Shown here piece after piece: positions 10,048-22,977 of a stretch of DNA of 64,000 nucleotides (its first letter is position 1; each line of letters opens with the position of its first letter). A model generated the notes under the pieces. It had not been told where the DNA came from and searched no databases. It was given only the letters and a program-made list of their open reading frames with translations. Both the position numbers and the translations under genes were made by a program. The stretch is from Actinocrinis puniceicyclus (GTDB taxonomy: Bacteria > Actinomycetota > Actinomycetes > Streptomycetales > Catenulisporaceae). The stretch spans positions 1 to 64,000 of the forward strand of contig NZ_JAGSXH010000012.1 in the NCBI RefSeq assembly GCF_018283645.1. Reading direction: 5' to 3'.

Positions 10048-10557
10048 TCAGAGCAGGTCCGGCAGTTCCTGTGTGGCGAACCAGAGTAGGTCGTAGTCCT
10101 CGGCGCCGTCCACGGCGAACTGGGCGTCCTCGTCGCCGTCGTCGGCAGCCCGCACCACCAGGGCCGCCTCGGCGACGGTCGGCTCCGCGATGGCGTCGTC
10201 CACGTGGAACGAGGCGATGTCCCGCAGCGGCACGAGGCCGTCGATGCGTACCTGACCGGGCTCGACGCCCTGCTCCCGGGAGACCGGCGTGCCGACCGGG
10301 GTGACGACCGCGTCGAACAGGTCCGCGGCCACCACCACCCGGCGGCGCGGCGCGAGGGGATCGGCCGCGAGCAGCCTCAGTGCCCCGCGCGCGGCCTCCG
10401 TCATCGCAGCGTATTCGAGCTCTTCTTCGTCGCCCTCGGTGTACCACTCGCGCAACGCCGGGGTGACCGCGTAGCCGGTCAGCGGGCCGGGGCCGAGCTC
10501 GCCGCGCTTGGACAGCTCGGACAGAACCGGCAACGTCGCCGGGATGTACACGCGCAT
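10048..10557 (-). CDS. Conserved actinobacterial protein, DUF6912 type
   Basis: A 169-residue acidic soluble protein beginning [12 protein letters not shown] and ending in [18 protein letters not shown] recognise it as the conserved actinobacterial family DUF6912. There is no signal peptide, membrane segment or catalytic motif. In many actinomycetes this family sits near patatin- or HAD-type genes, as here (patatin upstream, HAD next). Its function is unknown. It lies 55 bases downstream of the patatin gene on the same strand, so cotranscription is likely. Confidence 0.85.
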   Translation of the reverse strand: MRVYIPATLPVLSELSKRGELGPGPLTGYAVTPALREWYTEGDEEELEYAAMTEAARGALRLLAADPLAPRRRVVVAADLFDAVVTPVGTPVSREQGVEPGQVRIDGLVPLRDIASFHVDDAIAEPTVAEAALVVRAADDGDEDAQFAVDGAEDYDLLWFATQELPDLL

Positions 10558-10612
10558 CGTGTCGGGTCCCCTCCGCCGTGGGTGGTGTGCGGGCCGGCCG
10601 CGGGCCCGCGCT

Positions 10613-11593
10613 CTACGCTACTGCGCGCGAACCGCCCAGGAACGCCGCCGTGGTCTGCCGAGCCGTCGCCAGCACCTCGGCGCGCCGGCTGGGATCCATC
10701 AGGTTCGTACCGAGCGCGGCCAGGTCCTCCGGGCCCGGGCACAGGATGACGACCCGGCTTCCGCCGCGCCGCACCTCACGGGCTTCGAGCAGCATCTGCC
10801 GGGTGACCCGGTGCCGGTAGCCGCGCTCCAGCCGGCCCAGGGCGGTGCGGGGCCGGTCGTAGCCGCGGGCGGCCATCGGGGCGACGACGTAGATCTCGTC
10901 CAGCGGCCGGCCCCCGGGCAGCGCGTCGGCGACCAGCAGGTCCAGGCTCGTGTTCGAGAACGCGCCGCCGTCCACGAAGCGGCGGCCGTCGATGACCGCC
11001 GGGGTGAACCAGCCCGGGATGGAGCACGAGGCCACGACCGCCTCGGCGAGGCCGACGTGCGGCGCCCCCGGCTCGCCGAACACGACGCGTTCGCCGGTGT
11101 CGTAGTCCATGGCGACGATGCGCACGCCCGGATGCGGCGACCAGGCGCCGGACGGGATGACCTCCTCGACCATGCGGCCGATGTCGCCGAGCGAGCCGCG
11201 GCCGGGCGGCAGGAAGGCCGAGAGCACCACGGTCTTCGGGTAGCGGCGCGGGTGCCGGACGGAACGCGCGATCAGCTTCGGCGAGCCGATGCCGCGCTGG
11301 GGCCGCAGCGGGACCGCCCCGCCGGCCGCGTTGTCGTAATCGAACACCTGCCCCGCCAGCGGGCCGTCGAGGACCGCCTCGGCGAGCTGGTGCTGATACA
11401 GGTCCTGGGCGCTCGCGCCCGCGCCGACCAGCGCGGCGATGATGGCGCCGGCCGAGGTGCCGATGATCAGTTCGGCGGTGCGCGGGTCGAATCCCAGCTC
11501 CTCGTGCACGGTGGCCAGGGCTCCGATCGTCCAGGCCGCGCCGAGTGTGCCGCCTCCGCCGAGCACGAGGCCCCTGCGTACTGCTTCGCCCAC
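10613..11593 (-). CDS. Patatin-like phospholipase
   Basis: A 326-residue acyl hydrolase of the patatin/RssA family. The oxyanion loop LGGGGTLGAAW lies near residues 10-20, the nucleophile elbow GTSAG near 45-49 (Ser catalytic) and the Asp of the dyad in FVDGGAF near 210. No signal peptide is visible, so it probably acts in the cytoplasm on membrane or lipid substrates. The GTG start at 11593 has an AGGA that is unusually close, so the start is less certain than the frame. The HAD gene is 62 bases upstream on the same strand. Confidence 0.92.
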   Translation of the reverse strand: MGEAVRRGLVLGGGGTLGAAWTIGALATVHEELGFDPRTAELIIGTSAGAIIAALVGAGASAQDLYQHQLAEAVLDGPLAGQVFDYDNAAGGAVPLRPQRGIGSPKLIARSVRHPRRYPKTVVLSAFLPPGRGSLGDIGRMVEEVIPSGAWSPHPGVRIVAMDYDTGERVVFGEPGAPHVGLAEAVVASCSIPGWFTPAVIDGRRFVDGGAFSNTSLDLLVADALPGGRPLDEIYVVAPMAARGYDRPRTALGRLERGYRHRVTRQMLLEAREVRRGGSRVVILCPGPEDLAALGTNLMDPSRRAEVLATARQTTAAFLGGSRAVA

Positions 11594-11655
11594 TCCTGCT
11601 CACCGTCCCTACGACGCGCTCGCTGCCGTACTGATGCCCGCGGCGGAAACGGGCC

Positions 11656-12408
11656 TCACCTGCCGCCCTGTTTCTCGAGAGCCGGCCGCGCGGCCCGCCG
11701 CGCCGCGAACCGCACTCCGAACAGCGCTTCGAGTTCACCGATTGTTTCCGCGTAGGAGCGGTGGTGTACTCCGGTGATGCCCAGGTCCGCGGCGGCTCGC
11801 ACATTACGCTCCAGATCGTCGACGAACACCGCCTCCGCCGGCGCGACGTCGAGCAGGCCGAGGGTGTGCAGGTAGATCTCCGGTTCGGGCTTGCGCATCC
11901 CGACCTCCCCGCTGATGACCACGGCGTCGAACAACTGGTCCCATTCGTCCCGCAGGTAATCGTTGCCCCACGAGTTGGACAGCAGCGCGGTGCGCAGCCC
12001 GGACTCCTTGGCCCGCCGCACCGCGTTGACCATCGCCGGAGCGCGGGAGAATCCGGCGAACATGCGGCCGATCAGCCCCTCGGCCGGCACCGGCACCCCG
12101 CAGAAGCGGGTCAGCCGCTCGGCCAGCGCCTGCTCGAAGTGCTCCACCTGCAACTCGCCGCGCTCAAGCGCCGCGATCGGGTCGAAGACGTTGAGCGCGG
12201 CCAGGCCCTCGTCGTGAAAATCGCGGATCGCCCGCTCATATCCGGCGGCGTCGATCCCCTCGGCGGCGTACCATCCGTCGAGGGCGGTCGCGAGCGGGGA
12301 GGTCAGTACCCCACCCCAGTCCACGATCAGCGCCTTGAACCCGGCACCGGATGTGGCACCGCCGGGCGCGGCGTACTCGGACATTTCGAACCTGGCGCCT
12401 GTGGACAT
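11656..12408 (-). CDS. HAD-superfamily hydrolase (phosphatase or dehalogenase type)
   Basis: A 250-residue HAD protein. Motif I is DWGGVLT near residue 30, in which the usual first Asp is kept and the second is Gly, as in many HAD-IA members. Motif II lies in ALLSNSWG, and motif III/IV in KPEPEIYLHTL followed by FVDDLERNV. An all-alpha cap lies between motifs I and II. The ATG at 12408 has AAAGG at normal spacing; a longer reading to 12738 would run through the divergent gene and is unlikely. The substrate cannot be told from sequence. It is divergent from the DUF2156 gene with 80 bases between. Confidence 0.88.
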   Translation of the reverse strand: MSTGARFEMSEYAAPGGATSGAGFKALIVDWGGVLTSPLATALDGWYAAEGIDAAGYERAIRDFHDEGLAALNVFDPIAALERGELQVEHFEQALAERLTRFCGVPVPAEGLIGRMFAGFSRAPAMVNAVRRAKESGLRTALLSNSWGNDYLRDEWDQLFDAVVISGEVGMRKPEPEIYLHTLGLLDVAPAEAVFVDDLERNVRAAADLGITGVHHRSYAETIGELEALFGVRFAARRAARPALEKQGGR

Positions 12409-12488
12409 ATCGCCGCCTTTCGCCATCCGACCGCTCGGGTGGAATGCCGCCGATCGGGTAAGAGTTCCCATGGTACGGGGGTGATGCT

Positions 12489-14396
12489 GTGCCTGGCCGT
12501 AGCCGGTCGACGGTGTGGCCGTTCGCCGCGCTGTTCGCGAGCGGCGGTTTCGTGTTGGTCTTGTACTCGGCCGAGGAACAACCGCCCGGCTGGCTGAGCC
12601 GCTCGGCGGTGACCGTGTGCGGAGCCGCACCCAGCGGCTCCCACGCGCTCCTGCTCGGTTTGGTGTTGATCGCTCTCGCGCATGGACTGGGCAGGCGCCG
12701 CCGAGTGGACTGGATGCTCGGGCTGGGACTGGTGGCATGGAGCACCCTGGCCGAGGCGCAGTCGCTGGCGACCCGGGCGCCGGACGAGCCGTGGCGGCTC
12801 GTCCCGCTCAGCCTGACGTTGGTCTCGCTGGTGCGTGCGCGGGACCGGTTCACGGTCGTGCCCGATCCGCAGCGGCTGCGCCAGGCGGCGGCCGTGGCCG
12901 GCGCGTCCGGCGTGACGCTGGTGCTGGTCGGGGGTGGGGGACTGTTCGCGGAACGCGGTCGCTTCGCCGCCCCGCTGTCCGCGACGGGCCTGGGGCGCGA
13001 GTTCGTGGCCGCGGTCGCGGCCAACTCGGGTCCGGTGAATTTCGACGGGCCGGCCTGGTTGCTGCCCGGGCTGGCCGTGGCCTCGGGCCTGGCGCTGATC
13101 GCCGTGATCGCCACCCTGTCGGCGGCCGCGCCGCCGCCGGACCCGGCGGAGCCGCAGCAGCGCGCGGCGATGCGCACGCTGGTGGCGCACGGGGATTCGG
13201 ACACCCTCGCTCCGTTCGCGCTGCGTTATGACAAGAGCTACGTCTTCGAGGACGGCGGACGGGCGGCGATCGCTTACCGGGTCCTGGCCGGGATGGCGGT
13301 GGCGGCGGGCGATCCGATCGGGGACCGCCGAGCGTGGCCCGCGGCGATCGACGCGTTCCTGACACTAAGCGAGCGGCGCGGCTGGCGTCCCGCGGTGCTG
13401 GGCGCCGGGCCGCGCTCGCGCGAACTGTGGGCGGCGCGGGGGCTGCGCGGCTTCGGGATCGGCGACGAGGTCATCATCGACGTCGCGTCGTTCTCGCTGC
13501 GGGGCCGGGCGATGCGCAACGTCCGGCAGGCGGTGCGGCGCACCGAGCATTCGGGCATCTGGGTCGCGGTGGTGCCGGAGCGCGAACTGAGCCCCGAACT
13601 GGCCGCGCAACTGCGCCGGATCCACCGGGCGTGGCTCGGCAGGGGGACGCCGCGGCGTCCCCGTCCGGACGCCGACATGGTGGCCCAGGGCCGTGAGCAC
13701 GGCTTCGCGATGAACCTGGACGCGATGGCCGAGGGCAGGCACCCGGACTCACTGCTGGTGATCGCGTTCGCGGCGGACGGTTACGCGGTCGCCTTCCAGC
13801 GTTACCTGGTCGCGGCGCAGGCCGGTCCGCGCACCGTGCTCTCGCTGGATGTCATGCCGCGGCATCGGATCGCGCCGAACGGGGTGAACGAGCGGCTGAT
13901 CGTGGCGGCGATCGAATACGCCGCCGCGCACGAGATCGCGACGGTCTCCCTCAACTTCGCGGCGTTCCGCACCGTGCTGGAGGCGTACCGGCTGGGCGGC
14001 ACGTCGAGCGCGGCGGCCGACGGGGGGCCGGGATACGGCCCCGGCCGGCCCGGGCTGGTATCGCGCGCGACCCGCCGGGCCATCCACCTGATGGACCCGC
14101 TGATCCAACTGGAGTCGCTCTACCGGTTCAACGCGAAATTCCGGCCGGGCTGGCTGCCGCGCGCGGTCCTGGTCGCGTCCTGGCTGGATCTGCCGCTGTT
14201 CGGAATCGCCGCGTTCGGCCTGGAGTTCGCCCTGCCGTACGACCGGCGGCGCAGCCGGATCACCGCGCCCGAACTCAAGCACCGCACGCGGCCGCAGCCC
14301 GAGGGCGCGGCCGGCCGATCGCCCGCCGAGGCCGGGTCGGCCGGCGCGGATCAGGCGAACTGGAGCGCGGTGCAGCGCCATTCCAGCCGGTCCTGA
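12489..14396 (+). CDS. MprF-like membrane protein with DUF2156 (lysylphosphatidylglycerol synthase C-terminal) domain
   Basis: A 635-residue protein. The N-terminal 230 residues hold about five or six hydrophobic segments. The C-terminal 350 residues are a tandem GNAT-fold domain of the DUF2156/LPG-synthetase family, with the conserved YDKSYVFEDGGRAAIAYRV start, AVAFQRY and VNERLIVAAIEYA motifs. In MprF this domain transfers an aminoacyl group from tRNA to phosphatidylglycerol; stand-alone actinobacterial relatives are mostly untested. The membrane half is shorter than the MprF flippase. GTG at 12489 follows GGGGGTG. The last 46 bases overlap the tail of the DUF6459 gene on the other strand. 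Confidence 0.85.
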   Translation: MPGRSRSTVWPFAALFASGGFVLVLYSAEEQPPGWLSRSAVTVCGAAPSGSHALLLGLVLIALAHGLGRRRRVDWMLGLGLVAWSTLAEAQSLATRAPDEPWRLVPLSLTLVSLVRARDRFTVVPDPQRLRQAAAVAGASGVTLVLVGGGGLFAERGRFAAPLSATGLGREFVAAVAANSGPVNFDGPAWLLPGLAVASGLALIAVIATLSAAAPPPDPAEPQQRAAMRTLVAHGDSDTLAPFALRYDKSYVFEDGGRAAIAYRVLAGMAVAAGDPIGDRRAWPAAIDAFLTLSERRGWRPAVLGAGPRSRELWAARGLRGFGIGDEVIIDVASFSLRGRAMRNVRQAVRRTEHSGIWVAVVPERELSPELAAQLRRIHRAWLGRGTPRRPRPDADMVAQGREHGFAMNLDAMAEGRHPDSLLVIAFAADGYAVAFQRYLVAAQAGPRTVLSLDVMPRHRIAPNGVNERLIVAAIEYAAAHEIATVSLNFAAFRTVLEAYRLGGTSSAAADGGPGYGPGRPGLVSRATRRAIHLMDPLIQLESLYRFNAKFRPGWLPRAVLVASWLDLPLFGIAAFGLEFALPYDRRRSRITAPELKHRTRPQPEGAAGRSPAEAGSAGADQANWSAVQRHSSRS

Positions 14397-14917
14397 GCAC
14401 AGCGTTCGAAGCGCAACGCGACCGCGCGCACCCGCGGGCCGTCCTGCACGAGCACCGTGGATTCCACGGCGTCCGGTCCGGGTGCGTTGAGCCGGATCGA
14501 GCGGACCATGCTGCGCGCGGCGAAACGGGTGACCGCCCGGCGCTGCGCGACGGTGCTCAGCAACCCGAACACCTCGCGGGAGACCCAGCGCTTGACCTGC
14601 TCGGCCGGGCGCCGCTCCAGCAGCACGTCGACCACGGCCTCAACCAGGCGGCGCACTCCGGCCGGCGGCTGCTCGGCAGGCCGGCGAGCGCCGAGCGGGT
14701 CGAGTCGGTGCGTCCAGCCGACCACCCAGGAGCGCAGCGCTCCGGCGGCGCCGTCCAGCTCCAGGTCCTCCGGCTGTTGCGGCGCCTCTCGCGGCGCGGC
14801 GCGCTCCAGCGTGCCCACGACGGTCAGCAGCGGGCTGCGGCGGCGATTCTCGCCGAGCCCCTGGACGGGCGTCGCGCTATCGCAGGGATCGGCGTCATCA
14901 CGGCAGTTACGCGGCAT
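14351..14917 (-). CDS. Rv3235-family protein (DUF6459)
   Basis: A 188-residue protein whose C-terminal half (VKRWVSREVFGLLSTVAQRR ... VRSIRLNAPGPD ... ALRFER) matches the actinobacterial Rv3235/DUF6459 family, which regularly neighbours secA. The function is unknown; there is no membrane segment. ATG at 14917 has GGGG six bases upstream; a GTG three bases earlier is possible. It lies downstream of secA but behind a strong hairpin, so it probably has its own promoter in 14918-15049. Its 3' end overlaps the convergent DUF2156 gene by 46 bases. Confidence 0.8.
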   Translation of the reverse strand: MPRNCRDDADPCDSATPVQGLGENRRRSPLLTVVGTLERAAPREAPQQPEDLELDGAAGALRSWVVGWTHRLDPLGARRPAEQPPAGVRRLVEAVVDVLLERRPAEQVKRWVSREVFGLLSTVAQRRAVTRFAARSMVRSIRLNAPGPDAVESTVLVQDGPRVRAVALRFERCAQDRLEWRCTALQFA

Positions 14918-15049
14918 CACGCACCCCGATTCTCAGGGGCCCCGCATCCCGGAGCGGTCGCGCGCTCCTCACGGACGTCGGTGGCTCCGAACGGAACTCT
15001 GACGATGGTTCAGATCATCGAGCATGCCCGCGAGTTGCCCGGAAAGACG

Positions 15050-15099
15050 CCTCGGCGCCGAAGATCACCCGTTCAGCGCAGTGATCTTCGACACCGAGG
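15050..15099 (-). terminator. Hairpin terminator downstream of secA
   Basis: An inner 10-bp perfect stem (CGAAGATCAC at 15059-15068 with GTGATCTTCG at 15081-15090) is extended, after a 3x3 internal loop, by CCTCGG (15050-15055) pairing with CCGAGG (15094-15099). It lies 80 bases past the secA stop. On the minus strand it is followed by CGTCTTTCC, a short T-rich stretch. Confidence 0.7.
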
Positions 15100-15178
15100 T
15101 TGTCGATCATACGACGTATTCAGTTCTGCGACTTGACTGACACAGGCCGCGCCGGGGCGAGAGCGGTGGTGGCGGCGG

Positions 15179-17923
<2,745 letters not shown>

Positions 17924-18096
17924 TTTGGGAACGGCTCCTTGAACTGACTACAGACCTTGTATGGACGGACGCTGTGCGGACGGCCTGGCCGCCAAGGCGG
18001 GCAGCATACCCCCACCCCGGCCGTTATCCCATCGTAAGCGACTGTGCAGGTTCAATGACAGTGTGCGAGCCGCGATAACAGTGGCGGCCCGGCCGA

Positions 18097-19029
18097 TCAC
18101 AGCTGCGAGAGCGCGATTCCGTCGAGAATGTCATGTTCGGACACGACGACCTCGGCCAGCCCGAGCCGGTCCACGATCTGGGCCAGGATCAGTGCCCCGG
18201 CCCCGATCACGTCGACCCGGCCCGGGTGGATCACCGGATTCGCGGCGCGCTGCTCGTGCGTGGAGCTCAGCAGTTCTTCGGCGACGCGACGCGCCGTGCG
18301 TGCTGAAATCCGTGAAAGGTGCACGCGGTCGCGGTCGTACTCGGGCAGCCCGAGCGCGATCGCGCTGACCGTGGTGATCGAACCGGCCACCCCGACCAGA
18401 GTCTTCGCCTGCTCGATCGGCACGTGCGCGGCGGCCAGGTCGATCGCCGCGTCGATGTCCCGGAGCGCGGCGGAGATCTGCGCGCCGGTCGGCGGGTCCT
18501 GGGTCAGGTGACGCTCCGTGAGCCGGACGCAGCCGATGTCGACGGACCGGGCCGCCTCGACCGCGGCGTCGCCGAGCACGAACTCGGTGGAGCCGCCGCC
18601 GATGTCGACCACGAGGTACGGGGTCGGGTGCCCGGCCCCGTCGGCCGCCACGGCCTTGGTCGCGCCGTTGAACGAGAGCGCGGCCTCCTGGTCGCCGCTG
18701 ACCACCTCGGGTTCGACGCCGAAGCGGGAGCGCACGCCCTCGACGAACTCGTCCCGGTTGGCGGCGTCCCGGGTGGCGCTGGTGGCTACGAAGCGGACGC
18801 GCTCGGCGCCCAGATCGCGTATCGCGGCCGCGTACTCGTCGCAGACCGCGAACGTGCGGCGCAGGGCCTCGGGAGCGAGCCGTCCGGTGGCGTCCACGCC
18901 CTGGCCGAGCCGCACGATCTCCATGCGGCGAGTCAGTTCGTTCGCGCCCCCGGACGCCGGGTCCAGGTCGGTGACGAGCAGGCGCAGGGAGTTCGTCCCG
19001 CAGTCGATGGCCGCGACGCGGATGGTCAT
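18097..19029 (-). CDS. ppx: Ppx/GppA family exopolyphosphatase
   Basis: A 310-residue sugar-kinase-fold phosphatase that removes terminal phosphate from polyphosphate or pppGpp. Phosphate-binding motif 1 AAIDCGTNSLRLLV lies at residues 6-19 and motif 2 VDIGGGSTEFVLG near 140; the short form lacks the C-terminal HD domain, as in mycobacterial Ppx1/Ppx2. ATG at 19029 has GAGGGAGAGGGA upstream and overlaps the DUF501 stop in an ATGA, indicating translational coupling. Order eno-ftsB-DUF501-ppx is conserved across actinobacteria (Rv1023-Rv1026). Confidence 0.95.
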   Translation of the reverse strand: MTIRVAAIDCGTNSLRLLVTDLDPASGGANELTRRMEIVRLGQGVDATGRLAPEALRRTFAVCDEYAAAIRDLGAERVRFVATSATRDAANRDEFVEGVRSRFGVEPEVVSGDQEAALSFNGATKAVAADGAGHPTPYLVVDIGGGSTEFVLGDAAVEAARSVDIGCVRLTERHLTQDPPTGAQISAALRDIDAAIDLAAAHVPIEQAKTLVGVAGSITTVSAIALGLPEYDRDRVHLSRISARTARRVAEELLSSTHEQRAANPVIHPGRVDVIGAGALILAQIVDRLGLAEVVVSEHDILDGIALSQL

Positions 19030-19556
19030 CGGTCCCTCTCCCTCGTGTTGGTCGAGCCTGGGTCGGTCGGCGCGGAAACGGTCACGCAGGCGCCGTTGCG
19101 CCACCACTCGGGCAGCAGCGCCAGGGCCTCGTCCCCGAGCGGGTTGACTCCCGGACCGGCCGCGAGCGCGTGGCCGACCAGCACGTGCAGGCACTTGACC
19201 CGGTCAGGCATGCCGCCCGCGCTCGGGAAGCCTTCGAGTACGTCGATCGCGTCGCGGCGCTTGAGATAGTCCTCGTGCGCCGCACGGTAGGACACAGCCA
19301 ATTCAGGATCGGTACGCAGCCGTTCGGTCATCTCGGCCATCACGCCACTGCCTTCCAGCGTGCCGATCGCTGACGCAGCCTTCGGGCAGGTGAGGTAGTA
19401 CAGCGTGGGGAAGGGGCTGCCGTCCGGTAGCCGGGGTGCCGTCTCGACCACGTCCGGGTTGCCGCAGGGGCAGCGGTGCGCGACTGCGCGCAGGCCGCGT
19501 GGTTCCCGGCCCAGTTGTGCCCTGACCGCTTCGAAGTCCGCTTCCGCCACGCTCAC
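19026..19556 (-). CDS. DUF501 family protein
   Basis: A 176-residue cytoplasmic protein of the DUF501 family, always found between ftsB-like and ppx genes in actinobacteria. Cysteines in HRCPCGNPDVVET, in YLTCPKA and in KCLH could bind a metal, but that is inference. Its stop overlaps the ppx start by four bases (ATGA). The ftsB-like gene ends 24 bases upstream of its start, so the three are an operon. No function is established in anything I know. Confidence 0.9.
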   Translation of the reverse strand: MSVAEADFEAVRAQLGREPRGLRAVAHRCPCGNPDVVETAPRLPDGSPFPTLYYLTCPKAASAIGTLEGSGVMAEMTERLRTDPELAVSYRAAHEDYLKRRDAIDVLEGFPSAGGMPDRVKCLHVLVGHALAAGPGVNPLGDEALALLPEWWRNGACVTVSAPTDPGSTNTRERDR

Positions 19557-19580
19557 GCTGACACGTTACCCGGTGGCTCG

Positions 19581-20096
19581 TCAGCGCGTCTGCGACGGCG
19601 ACGGCACCGGGGAAGGCGTCTTGACCGTGGACCACAGCCGGTCGTACCAAGCCTTTTCGGTCGGCGTCGGGATGCCGAGCGGTTCGGCCGCGGCGCTCGG
19701 GTTGGGCACGATGTAGCCGATCTCGCCGGGCCGCACGTAGTGCAGCCGCTCGCGAGCCTGAATGGCGACGTATGCGGGGTCTGACCACTTGTCCAGCTCG
19801 CGCTGCAACGTGGCGACCTGCTGCGCGGTGACGTCGTTCTGGTGCCTCAAGCCGGCGATCTGCGTGCGCTGCGCGAGGTACTGGCGCAACGGATAGGCGA
19901 CCGTGACCATGACGGCGCACAGCGCGAGAGCGAGGATACCGACACGGCCGGTCAGCCGGTTGCGCGACGGCTTCCGCGGCGGTCCGCCGGAACCGGGCCG
20001 TTGCCGCGGCAGTGCGGCGATGCGGGCCGCCGGGCCGCTCACACCGCCACCGTTCTCAGTGGCCTTACCCGCCTTCGCCGACCGGCTGTCAGCCAT
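19581..20096 (-). CDS. FtsB/DivIC-type septum formation initiator
   Basis: A 171-residue bitopic protein. A basic, Gly/Pro-rich N-terminus (about 50 residues) is followed by one membrane helix (GILALALCAVMVTVAYPL) and then a coiled coil (about 75-110) and a DPAYVAIQARERLHYVRPGE segment that is the hallmark of FtsB/DivIC. It acts with FtsL and FtsQ in the divisome. ATG at 20096 has GGGAGGGGG upstream; a longer reading from 20183 is less likely. It lies in the eno-ftsB-DUF501-ppx operon order, but with a hairpin terminator after eno. Confidence 0.92.
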   Translation of the reverse strand: MADSRSAKAGKATENGGGVSGPAARIAALPRQRPGSGGPPRKPSRNRLTGRVGILALALCAVMVTVAYPLRQYLAQRTQIAGLRHQNDVTAQQVATLQRELDKWSDPAYVAIQARERLHYVRPGEIGYIVPNPSAAAEPLGIPTPTEKAWYDRLWSTVKTPSPVPSPSQTR

Positions 20097-20228
20097 CGCG
20101 CCGCACCCCCTCCCGTCCAACGCCGCCCGGAGATCGACCGCAAGCCCAGAAGAACGGGCGTGGCGCGCCGGTCCGCGCCGCACGCCGTCGCAGACGACGC
20201 GCGGCCCGGAAGACGCGCCACCCAGCCT

Positions 20229-20251
20229 AGTGCCTCGGCAGCCAAGGCACT
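20229..20251 (-). terminator. Hairpin terminator downstream of eno
   Basis: On the minus strand AGTGCCTTGG pairs with CCGAGGCACT across a CTG loop, a 10-bp stem with one G-T pair. It starts 7 bases after the enolase stop. There is no U-tract, as is common in high-GC actinomycetes. Confidence 0.65.
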
Positions 20252-20258
20252 CGAACGC

Positions 20259-21632
<1,374 letters not shown>

Positions 21633-22895
21633 CTAGTGCGCCGCGTGAACGGGGCGAACCGGGCTCGAAGTACGGACGGGTAACTCGTGCAGTCCACGCA
21701 TGATCAGCCCCGAGTGCCAGCGCAGTTGCGCCGGCGGGACCGCGAGGGTGAGATCCGGGAAGCGGGTGAGCAGCCGCTCGAAGGCGATGCGGCCCTCCAG
21801 CCGGGCGAGGGGCGCACCGAGGCAGAAGTGGATGCCGTGGCCGAGGGCGAGGTGCCCGGTGGCGTTGCGGCCCAGGTCGAGCGCGTCCGGGTCGGTGAAT
21901 CGCGCCGGGTCGCGATCCGCTGCGGCGAGCACTGCCAGGACCGGTTCGCCGGCCGGGATGGCAACGTCCGCGACTGTGATCGGTTCCGTGGTGAAGCGCC
22001 AGGTGGCGAACTCCACCGGCCCGTCGTAGCGAAGAAGTTCCTCGACGGCGCAGTCCATGGCGGCGGGGTCGGCCTGGAGCTTGGCACTCTGCTGCGGGTG
22101 GGTGAGCAGGGCGAAAGTCCCGTTGCCGATGAGATTGACGGTGGTCTCGAATCCGGCGAAGAGCAGAATGAAGCCCATTGCCGCGGCTTCGTCCTCGGTC
22201 AGGTGCTCGCCGTGGTCGGAGGCGCGGATCAGGGCGGAGAGCAGGTCGTCGTCGGCCGGATCGGCCGGCAGCGTGAGCCGCTTCTTGTGGATGAGCTCTC
22301 TGAGATAGCCGCGCACCCGCTTGACCGAGCGGCCGACACCGCCACGCGGTCCGGTCCGGTCGATCATCCCGTTGGCCCATTCGTGGAAGATCGGTTGGTC
22401 TTCGGGTGGAACGCCGAGCATTTCGCAGATCACGACGACGGGTAGGGGGAAGGCGTAGCCGCGGATCAGATCCACCGCGGCCGAGTCGGCCGCGGTGCCC
22501 GCGAAGGCGAGGTCGAGCAGGGAATCGGCGATCTGCACGATGCGCGGCTCGAAGTCAGCGACGCGGCGCGGTGTGAACGCCTTCGACACCAGGCGGCGCA
22601 GCCTGGTGTGGTCCGGCGGATCCAGGTTCAGCAGGTGCGCCGCGATCCCGGAGCGGTGCTCACCCGGGATCCCGGTGCGTCCGGGCCGCCAGCCGGGATA
22701 CGAGGTCTGAGCGTTCTTCGAAAGGCGCGGGTCGGCCAGCACCGCACGCACGTCCTCGTACCGGGTGACCAGGTAAGCCTCAACGCCATTAGGCAACCGC
22801 GTGCGGCGTACCGGGGCGTTCTCGCGCAGCCACGCATACGCCGGGTACGGATCGTCGATGAACTCGCGGCTGAACAGCGGTGGCGGTGCGGTCAC
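21633..22895 (-). CDS. Cytochrome P450, CYP107-like
   Basis: A 420-residue soluble bacterial P450. The I-helix oxygen-activation motif LFAGFETT, the K-helix ExxR in EELLRYDG, and the haem-binding loop LGHGIHFCLG with Cys358 as axial ligand are all present; Leu replaces the usual Phe at the start of the haem loop. The N-terminus FSREFIDDPYPAYAWLRENAPV is typical of macrolide-type P450s. No ferredoxin, reductase or biosynthetic genes are adjacent, so the substrate is unknown. GTG at 22895 has only GGGG upstream. It lies 93 bases upstream of eno and breaks the conserved mfd-eno order, suggesting a later arrival. Confidence 0.94.
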   Translation of the reverse strand: MTAPPPLFSREFIDDPYPAYAWLRENAPVRRTRLPNGVEAYLVTRYEDVRAVLADPRLSKNAQTSYPGWRPGRTGIPGEHRSGIAAHLLNLDPPDHTRLRRLVSKAFTPRRVADFEPRIVQIADSLLDLAFAGTAADSAAVDLIRGYAFPLPVVVICEMLGVPPEDQPIFHEWANGMIDRTGPRGGVGRSVKRVRGYLRELIHKKRLTLPADPADDDLLSALIRASDHGEHLTEDEAAAMGFILLFAGFETTVNLIGNGTFALLTHPQQSAKLQADPAAMDCAVEELLRYDGPVEFATWRFTTEPITVADVAIPAGEPVLAVLAAADRDPARFTDPDALDLGRNATGHLALGHGIHFCLGAPLARLEGRIAFERLLTRFPDLTLAVPPAQLRWHSGLIMRGLHELPVRTSSPVRPVHAAH

Positions 22896-22977
22896 CGCCC
22901 CATGGTCACACGCGCGGGGCGGCGGACGGTACGCCGTGCCCCCCACTCCGGAGACCCGCGCGGTTACTGTTTGTGTC

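Noticed and set aside
12408-12738. N-terminal extension of the HAD hydrolase to 12738
   Set aside because: It would run through the first 250 bases of the divergent DUF2156 gene and lacks HAD-like sequence; ATG at 12408 has a proper ribosome site.
21633-22895. A secondary-metabolite gene cluster around the P450
   Set aside because: No synthase, ferredoxin, transporter or tailoring genes lie next to it; the neighbours are house-keeping genes.
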